Shown: one piece after another, positions 14,834 through 23,900 of the stretch | How the letters are laid out: each line of letters starts with the position of its first letter | Numbering within the stretch: position 1 is the stretch's first letter | Notes under the pieces: generated by a model | Seen by the model: only the letters and a program-made list of their open reading frames with translations | What the model was told of the DNA's origin: nothing | Databases searched by the model: none | Program-made: the position numbers and the translations under genes | From: Pedobacter sp. BS3 | GTDB taxonomy: Bacteria > Bacteroidota > Bacteroidia > Sphingobacteriales > Sphingobacteriaceae | Direction of reading: 5' to 3' | NCBI RefSeq assembly: GCF_008274585.1 | Contig: NZ_VTRT01000004.1 | Coordinates: 372,001-436,000, forward strand | DNA: 64,000 bases

Positions 14834-16233
14834 GCGGGAATCATGGTTTGGTGAAGGTTGGGAATTTCAACCCGCTTAAACCCGTTGTGCAGCAACGTCT
14901 GCCTGAAATGCTGCTGAACATCATACTCGCCATGCACCAGGAAAAGGGTTTTAACCCGGTTAGCATTCTGGCACGATACAAATTGAAGCAGGTCTTCATA
15001 ATCGCCGTGGGCGCTCATGGATTTAATAGAACGAACTTCAGCCTTGACATGATAATCATTACCGAAAATATCCACTACCCGGTCCCCGGCAAGCAATCTT
15101 CCACCCAGCGAGGACGGTTCGCAATAGCCCACCATTAAAATGGTGTTTTTAGCATTATTGATATTGTTTTTAATATGATGCTTAACCCGGCCGGCCTCGG
15201 CCATTCCCGATGCCGATATAATGACACATGGCCGTGGATCATCATTCAGCATTTTTGATTCCTCTACACTTTCTACAAAACGTAATCCTTTAAAGCTGAA
15301 CGGATCTTCATCTGTCTTGAGCACCCGCTTTACGCCGTCGTTATATACTTCCGGGTGATTTTTAAGCACCTGGGTGGCTTTTTCAGATAACGGACTGTCT
15401 ACATAATAGGGTATATCGGGTAATTTGCCTTTCAGTTCCATCGCGTTAAGCGCATACAATAATTCCTGCGTGCGGCCTACACTGAATGCCGGGATGATCA
15501 GCTTGCCTTTCTTTATCATGCAGGTTTGCCGGATAATCTCGTACAGTTCGTCTTCTATGGGTACCAGGTCTTTATGAAGCGAATCGCCATAGGTAGATTC
15601 GAGGATGATATAATCAGCTTGCGGAAAAGTTTGCGGGTTTTTAAGCAGCAGGTCGCCATACCGGCCAACATCGCCACTAAAAGTAAGCTGTATGGGTTTT
15701 CCATCTTCGATAATGGAAAGATGTACAGCGGCGCTTCCGATGATATGACCGGCATCGGTAAACCTGACGGTAACACGCGGGTCTATCTCGAAATTAGTAT
15801 TGTAATCCACAATATTGAAAAGCCGCATGGTTTCCATCACATCATCTTCGCTGTACAGCGGTTCAAGCAGTGGTAAGCCACGGCGCTGACGATGCTTGTT
15901 ACTGTATTCGGTGTCCTGCAACTGTATTTTAGCCGAATCAAGCAGTAATATGCGTGTGAGGTCCATGGTAGCAGCGGTGCAGAAAATGCTTCCGGAAAAA
16001 CCTTCGGCTACCAGGCGTGGAATGAGACCGCAGTGGTCGATATGCGCATGCGAAAGGATCAGGTAGTTAACAGAGGCAGGGTCGAAGCCAAAATGTTCAT
16101 TCAATACGTCGGTTTGCTGACCCATTCCCTGGAACATGCCGCAGTCTAATAAAATGCGGGTTCCGTTATTCAGGGTAATTAAATGCTTGCTGCCGGTAAC
16201 GTTTCGTGCGGCGCCATGGAAGGATATTTTCAT
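14830..16233 (-). CDS. Metallo-beta-lactamase/beta-CASP nuclease
   Basis: The product has 467 residues. The MBL metal motif SHAHIDHCG lies at residues 61-69, with further metal ligands in FTDAGHIIGSAA and TFSGDVGRYGD. A beta-CASP insertion (PYYVDSPLSEKATQVL) and a C-terminal RNA-metabolising MBL segment (SAHGDYEDLLQFV and LVHGEYDVQQHF) follow. The family (CPSF73/YSH1-like, distinct from RNase J) cleaves RNA in the cytoplasm. Its role in Bacteroidota is not settled. Length is typical. It is apparently monocistronic. Confidence 0.92.
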   Translation of the reverse strand: MKISFHGAARNVTGSKHLITLNNGTRILLDCGMFQGMGQQTDVLNEHFGFDPASVNYLILSHAHIDHCGLIPRLVAEGFSGSIFCTAATMDLTRILLLDSAKIQLQDTEYSNKHRQRRGLPLLEPLYSEDDVMETMRLFNIVDYNTNFEIDPRVTVRFTDAGHIIGSAAVHLSIIEDGKPIQLTFSGDVGRYGDLLLKNPQTFPQADYIILESTYGDSLHKDLVPIEDELYEIIRQTCMIKKGKLIIPAFSVGRTQELLYALNAMELKGKLPDIPYYVDSPLSEKATQVLKNHPEVYNDGVKRVLKTDEDPFSFKGLRFVESVEESKMLNDDPRPCVIISASGMAEAGRVKHHIKNNINNAKNTILMVGYCEPSSLGGRLLAGDRVVDIFGNDYHVKAEVRSIKSMSAHGDYEDLLQFVSCQNANRVKTLFLVHGEYDVQQHFRQTLLHNGFKRVEIPNLHQTMIPA

Positions 16234-16380
16234 GAGTTAAAAGGAATTGAGCAAGGTCAAAAGTAAAAATAATCGAATGCTGTTTAACCGTATTTGATAG
16301 CTGAAAGTTTGGTAAAATAAAAAATAGTTAGAAATTTTATTGTAGTTTCGGTATCGTAAATCTATACATTAGTATAAACC

Positions 16381-17184
16381 ATGCCAGTTAAAACCTCACT
16401 TAAAGTATTTATGGCTGTAATGCCATTAACCATGATAATGCTGATGGCTTCATTAATAATGGCTAAGGCAAGTCCACAAAATACAACACAAACGTTATTA
16501 GATAGTACAGACAACCGGGTGCATGATTTTGCCAGTGTAGAAGTGCTACCCAGCTTTCCTGGGGGTATAGAGAAATTCTATGCCTTTCTTGATAAAAACT
16601 ATCATTTTTCAAAAGAAGCAAGAGAGCATGGTGTTTCAGGACGTGTCACCATGAGCTTCATTGTAGAAAAAGACGGAAGTTTATCTAATATTAAGGTATT
16701 GCGGGATTTAGGTATGGGTACGGGAGAAGAAGCAATACGGATATTAGAACAATCGCCAAAATGGAAACCGGGTATACAAAATGGGGAACTGGTACGGGTA
16801 GCTTTTACTATGCCCATTATGTTAAATTTAAAAGCAACTGGTAAAACTATAGATAATAATGTATATCAGGAAACAATGGACATGAAACCGGTATTTCCGG
16901 GTGGCACAAAAAAATTCAACGCTTTTACCCGCGAAAATTATAAATATACCGATGCCATGATCCGGCAAAATTTACAGGGACTGGTTTTGGTATCATTTAT
17001 TGTAGAGAAAGATGGCTCGTTAAGCGATATTAAGGTTCTGCGGGATCTGGGCTATGGAACCGGTGCCGAAGCGATACGGGTGTTGAAGCTATCGCCAAAG
17101 TGGACGCCCGGAATGAAAAACGGAAGTCCGGTACGATGTGCATTTACTATGCCGGTGGAAATCAATACAACCTGGGCTGAATAG
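16381..17184 (+). CDS. Secreted/anchored protein with two TonB C-terminal domains
   Basis: The product has 267 residues. A hydrophobic N-terminus (about 10-29) acts as signal peptide or anchor. Two homologous TonB C-terminal domains follow, at about 53-153 and 165-263. Each has F-PGG near its start and VEKDGSLSxIKVLRDLG, the second strand-helix unit. The domains appear to be an internal duplication. There is no proline-rich spacer or ExbB/ExbD neighbour, so it is unlikely to be a normal energy transducer. Proteins of this shape are frequent in Bacteroidota and may bind outer-membrane receptors or peptidoglycan. Confidence 0.8.
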   Translation: MPVKTSLKVFMAVMPLTMIMLMASLIMAKASPQNTTQTLLDSTDNRVHDFASVEVLPSFPGGIEKFYAFLDKNYHFSKEAREHGVSGRVTMSFIVEKDGSLSNIKVLRDLGMGTGEEAIRILEQSPKWKPGIQNGELVRVAFTMPIMLNLKATGKTIDNNVYQETMDMKPVFPGGTKKFNAFTRENYKYTDAMIRQNLQGLVLVSFIVEKDGSLSDIKVLRDLGYGTGAEAIRVLKLSPKWTPGMKNGSPVRCAFTMPVEINTTWAE

Positions 17185-17334
17185 AATTAAAATGGGAGCC
17201 CCGCTTCTGTGAAACTACTGCCTGGGCTAAAAATTTAGACCACAGACAACGTTTTGAAGGCTGTCTGTGGCGTCCGGGCAAAATATAGATTTGAGGAATA
17301 CAATCACGAAGGTATGCTGCCGCTTGTACGTAAA

Positions 17335-17588
17335 ACTTACAACGTATAACGTATAACGTATAACCTATTAACTTACAACGTATAACGTATAACCTATAAC
17401 TTACAACGTATAACGTATAACCTATAACTTACAACGTATAACGTATAACCTATAACTTACAACGTATAACGTATAACCTATAACTTACAACGTATAACGT
17501 ATAACCTATAACTTACAACGTATAACGTATAACCTATAACTTACAACGTATAACGTATAACCTATAACTTACAACGTATAACCCACAA
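17335..17588. repeat. 28-bp tandem repeat made of 7-bp words, abutting metK
   Basis: About eight copies of a 28-bp unit start at 17371 and recur every 28 bp. Each unit is four related heptamers: ACTTACA, ACGTATA, ACGTATA, ACCTATA. A first variant unit at 17335 has an extra ACGTATA. The last unit degenerates into the metK stop codon. Copies are essentially identical, so the array is young and probably length-variable. The remaining 150 bp after the TonB-domain gene (17185-17334) hold no gene I can see. Confidence 0.92.
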
Positions 17589-18857
17589 CTACAGCCCAAA
17601 CGCTTTTTTCACCTTGTCCACGTAATCCAGTTTTTCCCAGGTGAACAGTTCAACCTTTACTTTCTTTTCTTTACCATCCGAGCCTTTAAAAGTTTTGGTT
17701 ACGGTCTCGTTGTTTTTGCCAAAGTGGCCGTAAGCGGCAGTTTCTGAGTAAATAGGGTTGCGCAGTTTCAGGCGGGTTTCAATGCCGTAAGGAGTCATGT
17801 CAAACAGTTTCCCGATACGTTGAGCAATTTCACCATCAGATAAAACCACTCCTTTTTTATCGGTTACTTTAGCTGTGCCGTAGGTGTTTACATAAATACC
17901 CATCGGTTCCGCCACACCAATGGCATACGATACCTGTACCAGGATTTCGTCGGCTACGCCGGCTGCCACAATGTTTTTAGCGATATGACGGGTTGCATAG
18001 GCTGCAGAACGGTCAACTTTTGAAGGGTCTTTTCCGGAGAAAGCACCACCACCATGTGCACCTTTTCCGCCATAAGTGTCTACAATGATCTTACGGCCGG
18101 TCAATCCGGTATCGCCGTGAGGCCCGCCAATAACAAATTTCCCCGTAGGGTTAATGTGGTATTTGATGTCTTTGTTAAACAATTTTTTGAATTGCGGGTA
18201 CTTTTTAACGATACGGGGAATCAGGATATTGATCACATCATCACTGATCTTTTTCAGCATCTTTTCTTCGCTGTCAAAATCATCGTGCTGGGTAGAAACC
18301 ACGATGGCATCAATGCGCACCGGTTCGTTATTATCATTATATTCCAACGTTACCTGTGATTTAGCATCAGGACGCAGGTATTTAATTTGCTTATTTTCGC
18401 GACGCAATTCGGCCAGCTCAATTAAAATTTTATGCGCCAGGTCTAAGGCCAGCGGCATATAATTTTCGGTTTCTTTGGTGGCATAACCGAACATCATGCC
18501 CTGGTCGCCGGCGCCCTGCTTCTTTTTATCTTTACGGTCAACCCCCTGGTTAATGTCGGGCGACTGCTCATGAATGGCCGACAGCACTCCGCAGGAATTA
18601 CCATCAAACATATACTCGCCTTTGGTATAACCAATTTTGTTGATCACTTCGCGGGCAATTTTTTGTACATCTAAGTAAGCGCTGGATTTTACTTCGCCGG
18701 CTAAAACCACCTGCCCGGTTGTTACCAGCGTTTCGCAGGCAACCTTTGAGTTAGGGTCAAAAGCCAGAAAATTATCAATCAATGCGTCCGAAATCTGATC
18801 GGCTACTTTATCGGGGTGTCCTTCAGAAACTGATTCTGATGTAAATAGATATGACAT
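17589..18857 (-). CDS. metK: S-adenosylmethionine synthase
   Basis: The 422-residue enzyme makes S-adenosylmethionine from methionine and ATP. Motifs: [15 protein letters not shown] near the N-terminus (ATP/methionine binding), [12 protein letters not shown] in the middle (the conserved GAGDQG loop), and the glycine-rich [19 protein letters not shown] (GGGAFSGKD) with catalytic lysines. Length is slightly above E. coli MetK owing to small insertions, which is usual in Bacteroidota. The stop codon touches the 28-bp tandem repeat. The start codon is preceded by a heptad array that will lie in the mRNA leader. No SAM riboswitch is recognisable. Confidence 0.98.
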   Translation of the reverse strand: MSYLFTSESVSEGHPDKVADQISDALIDNFLAFDPNSKVACETLVTTGQVVLAGEVKSSAYLDVQKIAREVINKIGYTKGEYMFDGNSCGVLSAIHEQSPDINQGVDRKDKKKQGAGDQGMMFGYATKETENYMPLALDLAHKILIELAELRRENKQIKYLRPDAKSQVTLEYNDNNEPVRIDAIVVSTQHDDFDSEEKMLKKISDDVINILIPRIVKKYPQFKKLFNKDIKYHINPTGKFVIGGPHGDTGLTGRKIIVDTYGGKGAHGGGAFSGKDPSKVDRSAAYATRHIAKNIVAAGVADEILVQVSYAIGVAEPMGIYVNTYGTAKVTDKKGVVLSDGEIAQRIGKLFDMTPYGIETRLKLRNPIYSETAAYGHFGKNNETVTKTFKGSDGKEKKVKVELFTWEKLDYVDKVKKAFGL

Positions 18858-18860
18858 AGT

Positions 18861-18895
18861 ATGAAGTTAAGAGTCAAAAGTTAAAAGTCAAAAAA
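18861..18895. repeat. Heptad array abutting the metK start codon
   Basis: Five words (ATGAAGT, TAAGAGT, CAAAAGT, TAAAAGT, CAAAAAA) start three bases beyond the start codon. The sequence is near-homologous to 12788-12825, which stands at the same distance from an unrelated gene. Further upstream, about 18925-18950, words of the GTTATTC type recur, as in the 20250 array. Confidence 0.65.
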
Positions 18896-19074
18896 CATGT
18901 AAACGGCCTGTTCTTAATTTATTGTCCGTTATTCGTAAATCGTTTGGGAGTTGATTGGAGAGGTAAAACCAAGTTGTATTTAGCACTTTTTTTTACGTGG
19001 TTGCAATCAACGCAAATCGATCCACTAATGGGCACAAAACTATGCTAATTTTTACTTTCTCCAAAATTTAAAAC

Positions 19075-19082
19075 TATTTTTG
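19075..19082 (+). promoter_or_regulatory. Lipid kinase promoter -7 box
   Basis: TATTTTTG matches TAnnTTTG. It overlaps the most upstream possible TTG start (19080), which argues that translation starts at the later TTG (19101). Confidence 0.45.
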
Positions 19083-19100
19083 TTACCGATAGCAGCCACA

Positions 19101-19973
19101 TTGAAGAAGCATATTGTATTTATTATCAACCCAATCTCGGGCGGCAAGCATAAAGCCAATTTTCCTAAATTAGCAAATGAGCAGTTGGATAAGCAGTGCT
19201 TTTTGCCCGTTTACCGCTTTACAGATGCTCCGGGTCATGGAAGCCAGCTCGCTGCCGAAGCACTGGCAGACGGAGCAGATATTGTTGTGGCCGTAGGCGG
19301 CGATGGCACTATTAATGAAGTAGGTTCGGTTATGGAAGGCTCGGGGAAAATAATGGGCATTGTACCCTGTGGTTCGGGCAATGGGCTGGCCAGGGCGTTA
19401 AAAATACCGATGTCACGGCAAAAGGCGGTAAACCGGCTGAATACCATGCAGGCGTATGCCATAGACTCGGGCGTTTTAAACGGTAAGAAATTTTTTAATA
19501 TGGCAGGTATGGGTTTCGATGCCCGTATCAGCGCCCGTTTTGCAAAAGGAGAAAAACGCGGATTGGGTGGCTACATAACCAATACACTGGCCGAAATAAA
19601 GAAATACCAGCCAGAGAATTATATATTAAACGTGGATGGCCTGAACGTAGAGCGGCGGGCATTTATGCTAAGCATTGCCAATTCATCGCAATACGGCAAT
19701 AATGCGCATGTTTCACCAACGGCAACTGTTAAAGATGGCTTGCTTGATGTATGTATCATTAAACCCTTCCCGCTATACGAATTTCCGGCTATGGTTACCC
19801 GCATGTTTACCAAAACAGCCGATAAGTCCAGGTATGTGGAAATTATCAAGGGAAAAGATATAAAAATATCCAGGCAGAGCGAAGGGCCTGTGCATGTAGA
19901 CGGTGAGCCGTATATTATGGGCACTGAAATTAATGTGCAGGTAAAGCCGGCCTCATTGCTGGTGATATCATAA
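19101..19973 (+). CDS. Diacylglycerol/lipid kinase family protein (YegS/BmrU type)
   Basis: The product has 290 residues from the TTG at 19101 (MKKHIVFIINPISGG), chosen because the -7 box overlaps the earlier TTG at 19080. The DAGK catalytic domain shows NPISGGK, the nucleotide-binding VAVGGDGTINEV and GIVPCGSGNGLARAL motifs. The C-terminal half has the YegS-type beta-sandwich (FNMAGMGFDARISARF, VHVDGEPYIMGTEINV). The family phosphorylates diacylglycerol, sphingoid bases or undecaprenol-like lipids. Sphingobacteriaceae make sphingolipids, so a sphingoid substrate is conceivable. It stands alone between metK (divergent) and a repeat-rich gap. Confidence 0.9.
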   Translation: MKKHIVFIINPISGGKHKANFPKLANEQLDKQCFLPVYRFTDAPGHGSQLAAEALADGADIVVAVGGDGTINEVGSVMEGSGKIMGIVPCGSGNGLARALKIPMSRQKAVNRLNTMQAYAIDSGVLNGKKFFNMAGMGFDARISARFAKGEKRGLGGYITNTLAEIKKYQPENYILNVDGLNVERRAFMLSIANSSQYGNNAHVSPTATVKDGLLDVCIIKPFPLYEFPAMVTRMFTKTADKSRYVEIIKGKDIKISRQSEGPVHVDGEPYIMGTEINVQVKPASLLVIS

Positions 19974-20043
19974 CCAAGCTTTTTAACCTCAATCCGATTA
20001 GCCCATTCCGGCCCTCTCAAAGGAAGGAGAATTCGCTTCGCTC

Positions 20044-20099
20044 AACCTTCAGCCTTCCGTCTTTCAGCCTTCTACCTTTCATGTCTCTTTGTTCTTGTT
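20044..20099. repeat. Heptad array, left part
   Basis: Eight pyrimidine-rich 7-bp words of the AACCTTC/AGCCTTC/CTACCTT type run up to the REP-like element at 20101. A second array on the far side resumes with similar words, so the REP-like element looks inserted in a longer array. The 70 bp before it, after the lipid kinase gene, hold no gene. Confidence 0.5.
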
Positions 20100-20100
20100 T

Positions 20101-20172
20101 AGCCTCTCTCCCAACCCCTCTCCGACTGCGTGCCGCCTTAGCTTTAGCGGTGGCGCAAGGAAAGGGGAGACG
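20101..20172. repeat. REP-like hairpin, copy 2, with loop insertion
   Basis: Read on the minus strand, CTCCCCTTT and GGAGAGGGG with the tail TTGGGAGAGAGGCT correspond to copy 1 (3311-3342). About 37 extra bases, rich in GCCGCC/GGTGGC, replace the three-base loop. It is flanked on both sides by heptad arrays. Confidence 0.6.
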
Positions 20173-20402
20173 TCTTGTCTCTTGCTTCTATGATCTTGTT
20201 TCTCATTTGAGATGTGAGATATTAGACATGAGATTTTAGATTTTAGATTGTTGTTCGTTATTCGTTTATTAGCTTACATTGTCCATTGTCAACTGTCCAT
20301 TGTCAACTGTCAACTGTCCATTGTCCATTGTCAACTGTCAACTGTCCATTAGCTATCAGCCATTAGCTTAAACCTTCTACCTTCCGCCTTTTCACCTTTC
20401 CT
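20173..20402. repeat. Long heptad array, about 33 words in one register
   Basis: Starting at TCTTGTC (20173), successive 7-bp words keep one register for about 230 bp while their sequence changes in blocks: TCTTGTT-type, TTAGATT-type (20229-20249), GTTATTC-type (20250-20270), ATTGTCC/ACTGTCA-type (20278-20347, the cleanest block), ATTAGCT-type, then TCTACCT-type. The words of the last block are the same kind as in the array before the REP-like element. No open frame of note. With the REP element it fills the 512-bp gap between the lipid kinase and the lipoprotein gene. Confidence 0.75.
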
Positions 20403-20425
20403 AAAACATTTTTAACAAATTTTTC

Positions 20426-20457
20426 TTTGATATTTAGTAATTAAGTTTCTACCTTTA
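20426..20457 (+). promoter_or_regulatory. Promoter of the plug-domain lipoprotein gene
   Basis: TTTG at 20426-20429 and TACCTTTA at 20450-20457, 20 bp apart, match the -33/-7 pair of Bacteroidota. The start codon lies at 20486, leaving a leader of about 20 nt. Confidence 0.5.
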
Positions 20458-20485
20458 AGAAACCGGATACCTAAATTAGCATTTA

Positions 20486-20896
20486 ATGAAAAAGCCCGTT
20501 GTACCCATTTTCCTGATAGGGATTGCCATGATGGCCGCGTCGTGTCAGTCTATGAATGTGGCAGACAGGCTGAGCTCGTTAAGCGCTTTGGCAGGAAGTA
20601 ACCTTGGGGCTTCTATTGGTCGCAAGGCCGGTAATGCCGCCATCGGCGAAACCATCGGTAAATTTTATGGTACGGGAACCGGGTTATTTATAAACAATAC
20701 ACTTACCAAAAGCAGCAAAACCCTGTACATTATCGACGGTGAACCGTATAAAGTACGTGAAGCCCGCAATAAGCTGCAAAATATAGATCCCGGCACTATA
20801 GCCAGCGTTAAAGTGCTGGATAACGAGCAGGCCATATCCCTTTATGGCGAAAAAGGTCAGTACGGCGCTATTCTTATCGACCTGAAAAAAATATAG
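20486..20896 (+). CDS. Small lipoprotein with an isolated TonB-plug-like domain
   Basis: The product has 136 residues. The N-terminus is a lipoprotein signal (VVPIFLIGIAMMAASC, lipobox AASC at about 17-20). The C-terminal 60 residues (LYIIDGEPYKVREARNKL, IDPGTIASVKVLDNEQAI, YGEKGQYGAILIDLK) carry the signature of the plug domain of SusC/TonB-dependent receptors: a V-DG strand, IDP-I-S-VL and G-G-ILI. No barrel follows, so this is a free plug-like domain on a lipid anchor. It precedes tamB by 73 bp in the same direction. Function unknown. Confidence 0.75.
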   Translation: MKKPVVPIFLIGIAMMAASCQSMNVADRLSSLSALAGSNLGASIGRKAGNAAIGETIGKFYGTGTGLFINNTLTKSSKTLYIIDGEPYKVREARNKLQNIDPGTIASVKVLDNEQAISLYGEKGQYGAILIDLKKI

Positions 20897-20969
20897 CCAT
20901 TTTAACTTTCTATTAAAACATTTTTGGGCTTTTTTTATTTAATTCAAGACGTAAGTTGCAGTAATACTC

Positions 20970-23900
20970 TTGAAAAAATTTGGAATAATTTCTCTTAAAA
21001 TCATCCTTTGGATACTTGCCAGCATCGTATTCCTGGTGCTGCTGCTGTTTGTGCTGATCCGTATTCCGTCTGTACAGAACTACGCGAAGAACAAAGCTGT
21101 AAATTACTTAGAAGGTAAAATCGGAACGAAGGTAGAGATCAATAAGATCAGTCTTGACCTGCCTAAGCTGCTGGTGCTGGAAGACATTTATTTTGAGGAT
21201 CAGAAAAAAGATACCCTGCTTGCCGGCGACACGCTTAAAGTGGATATCAGCCTGCTTAAGCTGCTGCATAATGAGCTGGAGATTAATGAGATCGACCTGC
21301 GGGGCATCACCACCTACATACAACGTACGCCCGATAGCGTATTTAATTTTGATTATATCGTTAAGGCATTTGCCGGCGAGCAAAAGAAGCAGCCGAAGCC
21401 TGAAGATACGACATCAACAATGAAGTTTTCGGTAGGCCGTATTAACCTTGACCGCATAAGGGTAGGCTATCGCGATGCCATTACTGCCAACGATGTAAGC
21501 TTCTATTTAGGGCATTTTGATACCAGGATCAAGGATTTCGACCTGGATAAGATGAACTTCAACATCCCTAAAATCAATCTTTCGGGGGTAAATGCCAGGC
21601 TGTTGCAATCAAAACCGGCCGCCGAGCCGGAGAGTGACACCAAAGATTCTGTAGAAGCGGCCCAACCGGTCAATATCGGTTTAAAACTTGGCGAGATAAA
21701 CCTTGATCGCATCCATGTTGATTACGAGAACCAGGTTTCGGCCATGAAAGCCGATGTTAACCTGGGCAAACTTGTGGTAGAGGCTAACCAGATCGACCTG
21801 AAAAAGCAAAGCATAAACCTGGAGCAGGTTAACCTGGAGCAATCTGATATTTTATTCCAGTTGGGCAAAACACAGCAGGCAAAAGTGGTGGCTCATGAAG
21901 CGGGTAAAGAGGTAGAAGTTCAGGCCAATAACTGGCGGGTAGCCTTAAACAATATTCAGTTTAAGAATAACAATATCCGGTTTGATAACTTTAATATGCC
22001 TGTTTTAAAGCGGGGACTGGATTACGCTCACCTGAACATTAAAAACCTGAATCTGGAGGCCGAAAATATCCTGTACGCTATTGATACCATTTCCGGTAAC
22101 ATCGCTTCGGGCAGCTTTAGCGATAAAAGCGGTTTTGCGCTCAAAAAACTGCATACCGATTTCTTTTACGGCAAAACCCAGGCCTATTTGAACAACCTGG
22201 AAATAGCTACTAACGGAACGGTTATCAAAAACCAGATCCGGCTAAATTATCCTTCTATAGAAAGCCTCAGTAAAAATCCCGGAGAGTTGCGTGTGGATGC
22301 TAACCTTAACGGCAGCAAGCTGAATTTTCATGATGTGCTGTTATTAGTTCCTTCGCTGGCAGGAACCAACCCGTTTAAGGATAACCCGAACGCCACGCTG
22401 TTTATTAACGGTAAAGTAAACGGACAGGTTAAAAATCTCAATATTCCCTCTATTGAGCTTTCCGGTTTCCGGAATACGCATGTAAAGGGAGCAGCAAAGA
22501 TCAAAGGTTTGCCTGATGTCAATAAAGCATATTTTGATGTCAGGATTGATGACCTGACGACACAGAGTTCTGATCTGCTCACTTTTGTTCCGGCAGGAAC
22601 TATTCCGGCAAATATTCGTTTGCCGCAGGCGCTGCAATTGCAGGGAACGTTTAAGGGCGGCATCAGCAATTTTACCACCAACCTGAACCTGCATTCCAGC
22701 TACGGCAGCGCCAGAACCATTGCCAGTTACAACGCATCCCGCAAGGGACATGAAAGCTATAAAGCCACGGTAAACCTGTTTAATTTTGATGTGGGTCGTT
22801 TAATTAAGCAGGAAAAAACGGTGGGTCGCGTAACGCTTGCCGCAAAAGTTAACGGTGTTGGAACCGACCCTAAAACCATGCGGGCCGATTTCGCCGCACG
22901 TGTTATCAAAGCCGAATATAACCGCTACGCTTACCGAAACCTGAACATGACAGGTAAGGCATCAAATGGTATCATAACGGCTAAAGCGGCGATGAAAGAC
23001 CCGAATATCACGTTCGGGATGAATGCCCTGGCCAGTTTCAAGAACAAGTATCCCAGTGTAAAGCTGGCGCTGGATATGGATAGCATTAACCTGAAGAACC
23101 TGAACTTCGCTACCGAAGAATTCCGTTTTCACGGGAAGCTGCGGGCCGATCTTCCAACAGCCGACCCCGATTACCTGAACGGTCGCATTTTATTGACCGA
23201 ACCTTTACTGGTACGCTCGGGTGAGCGTTTTCAGCTGGACACCATCAGCCTGGTATCAACCGCTAATGCAGATAGCAATACACTGAAGCTACGCAGCGAA
23301 TTTCTGCGTGCCGATGTAAGCGGTAAATACAAGCTTACCGAAGTGGGCACAGCTATGCAGGATCTGATTAACCGGTATTTTTCTACAACCACGGCGACCG
23401 CAAAGCCTGCTAAATACAGTCCGCAACGGTTAAAATTTAACGTATTGCTGATTAATGCGCCCGTGCTTTCCAAACTGCTGCCCGATTTAAAGGAAATGGC
23501 TAACGTTACCCTTACGGGAAGCTTTAACAGCAGCGACAGCAGCCTGGTGGTGAATGGTTCCGTTCCTAAAATCGTGTACGGAAGCAATACGGTAAATAAT
23601 CTTCAGTTGCGGATAAATACCGGAGATAATGCCTTGAACTATAACGCGACGCTTACCCAGGCGGGTAATGCACAATTTCAACTGATCAATACCAGCATTT
23701 CCGGTAAGGCACAGAACAATATGCTTACTACCACCATCGCGGTAAAGGATAAAGATAAAAAAGACCATTACCGTATAGCCGGTGTGCTTAAGGCTTTGCC
23801 GGATGCCTACCAGTTCAGCCTGGCTCCTAATGGTTTGTTGTTGAATTACCAGGCCTGGACAGTAGCCGAGGGCAACGCTATCCAGTTTGGAGCTAATGGT

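Noticed and set aside
17335-17588. CRISPR array with 28-bp repeats
   Set aside because: The 28-bp units follow each other with no spacers, and no cas genes are present; the units are built from 7-bp words.
18858-19079. SAM riboswitch upstream of metK
   Set aside because: I could not find a SAM-type core fold; the leader is mostly heptad words.
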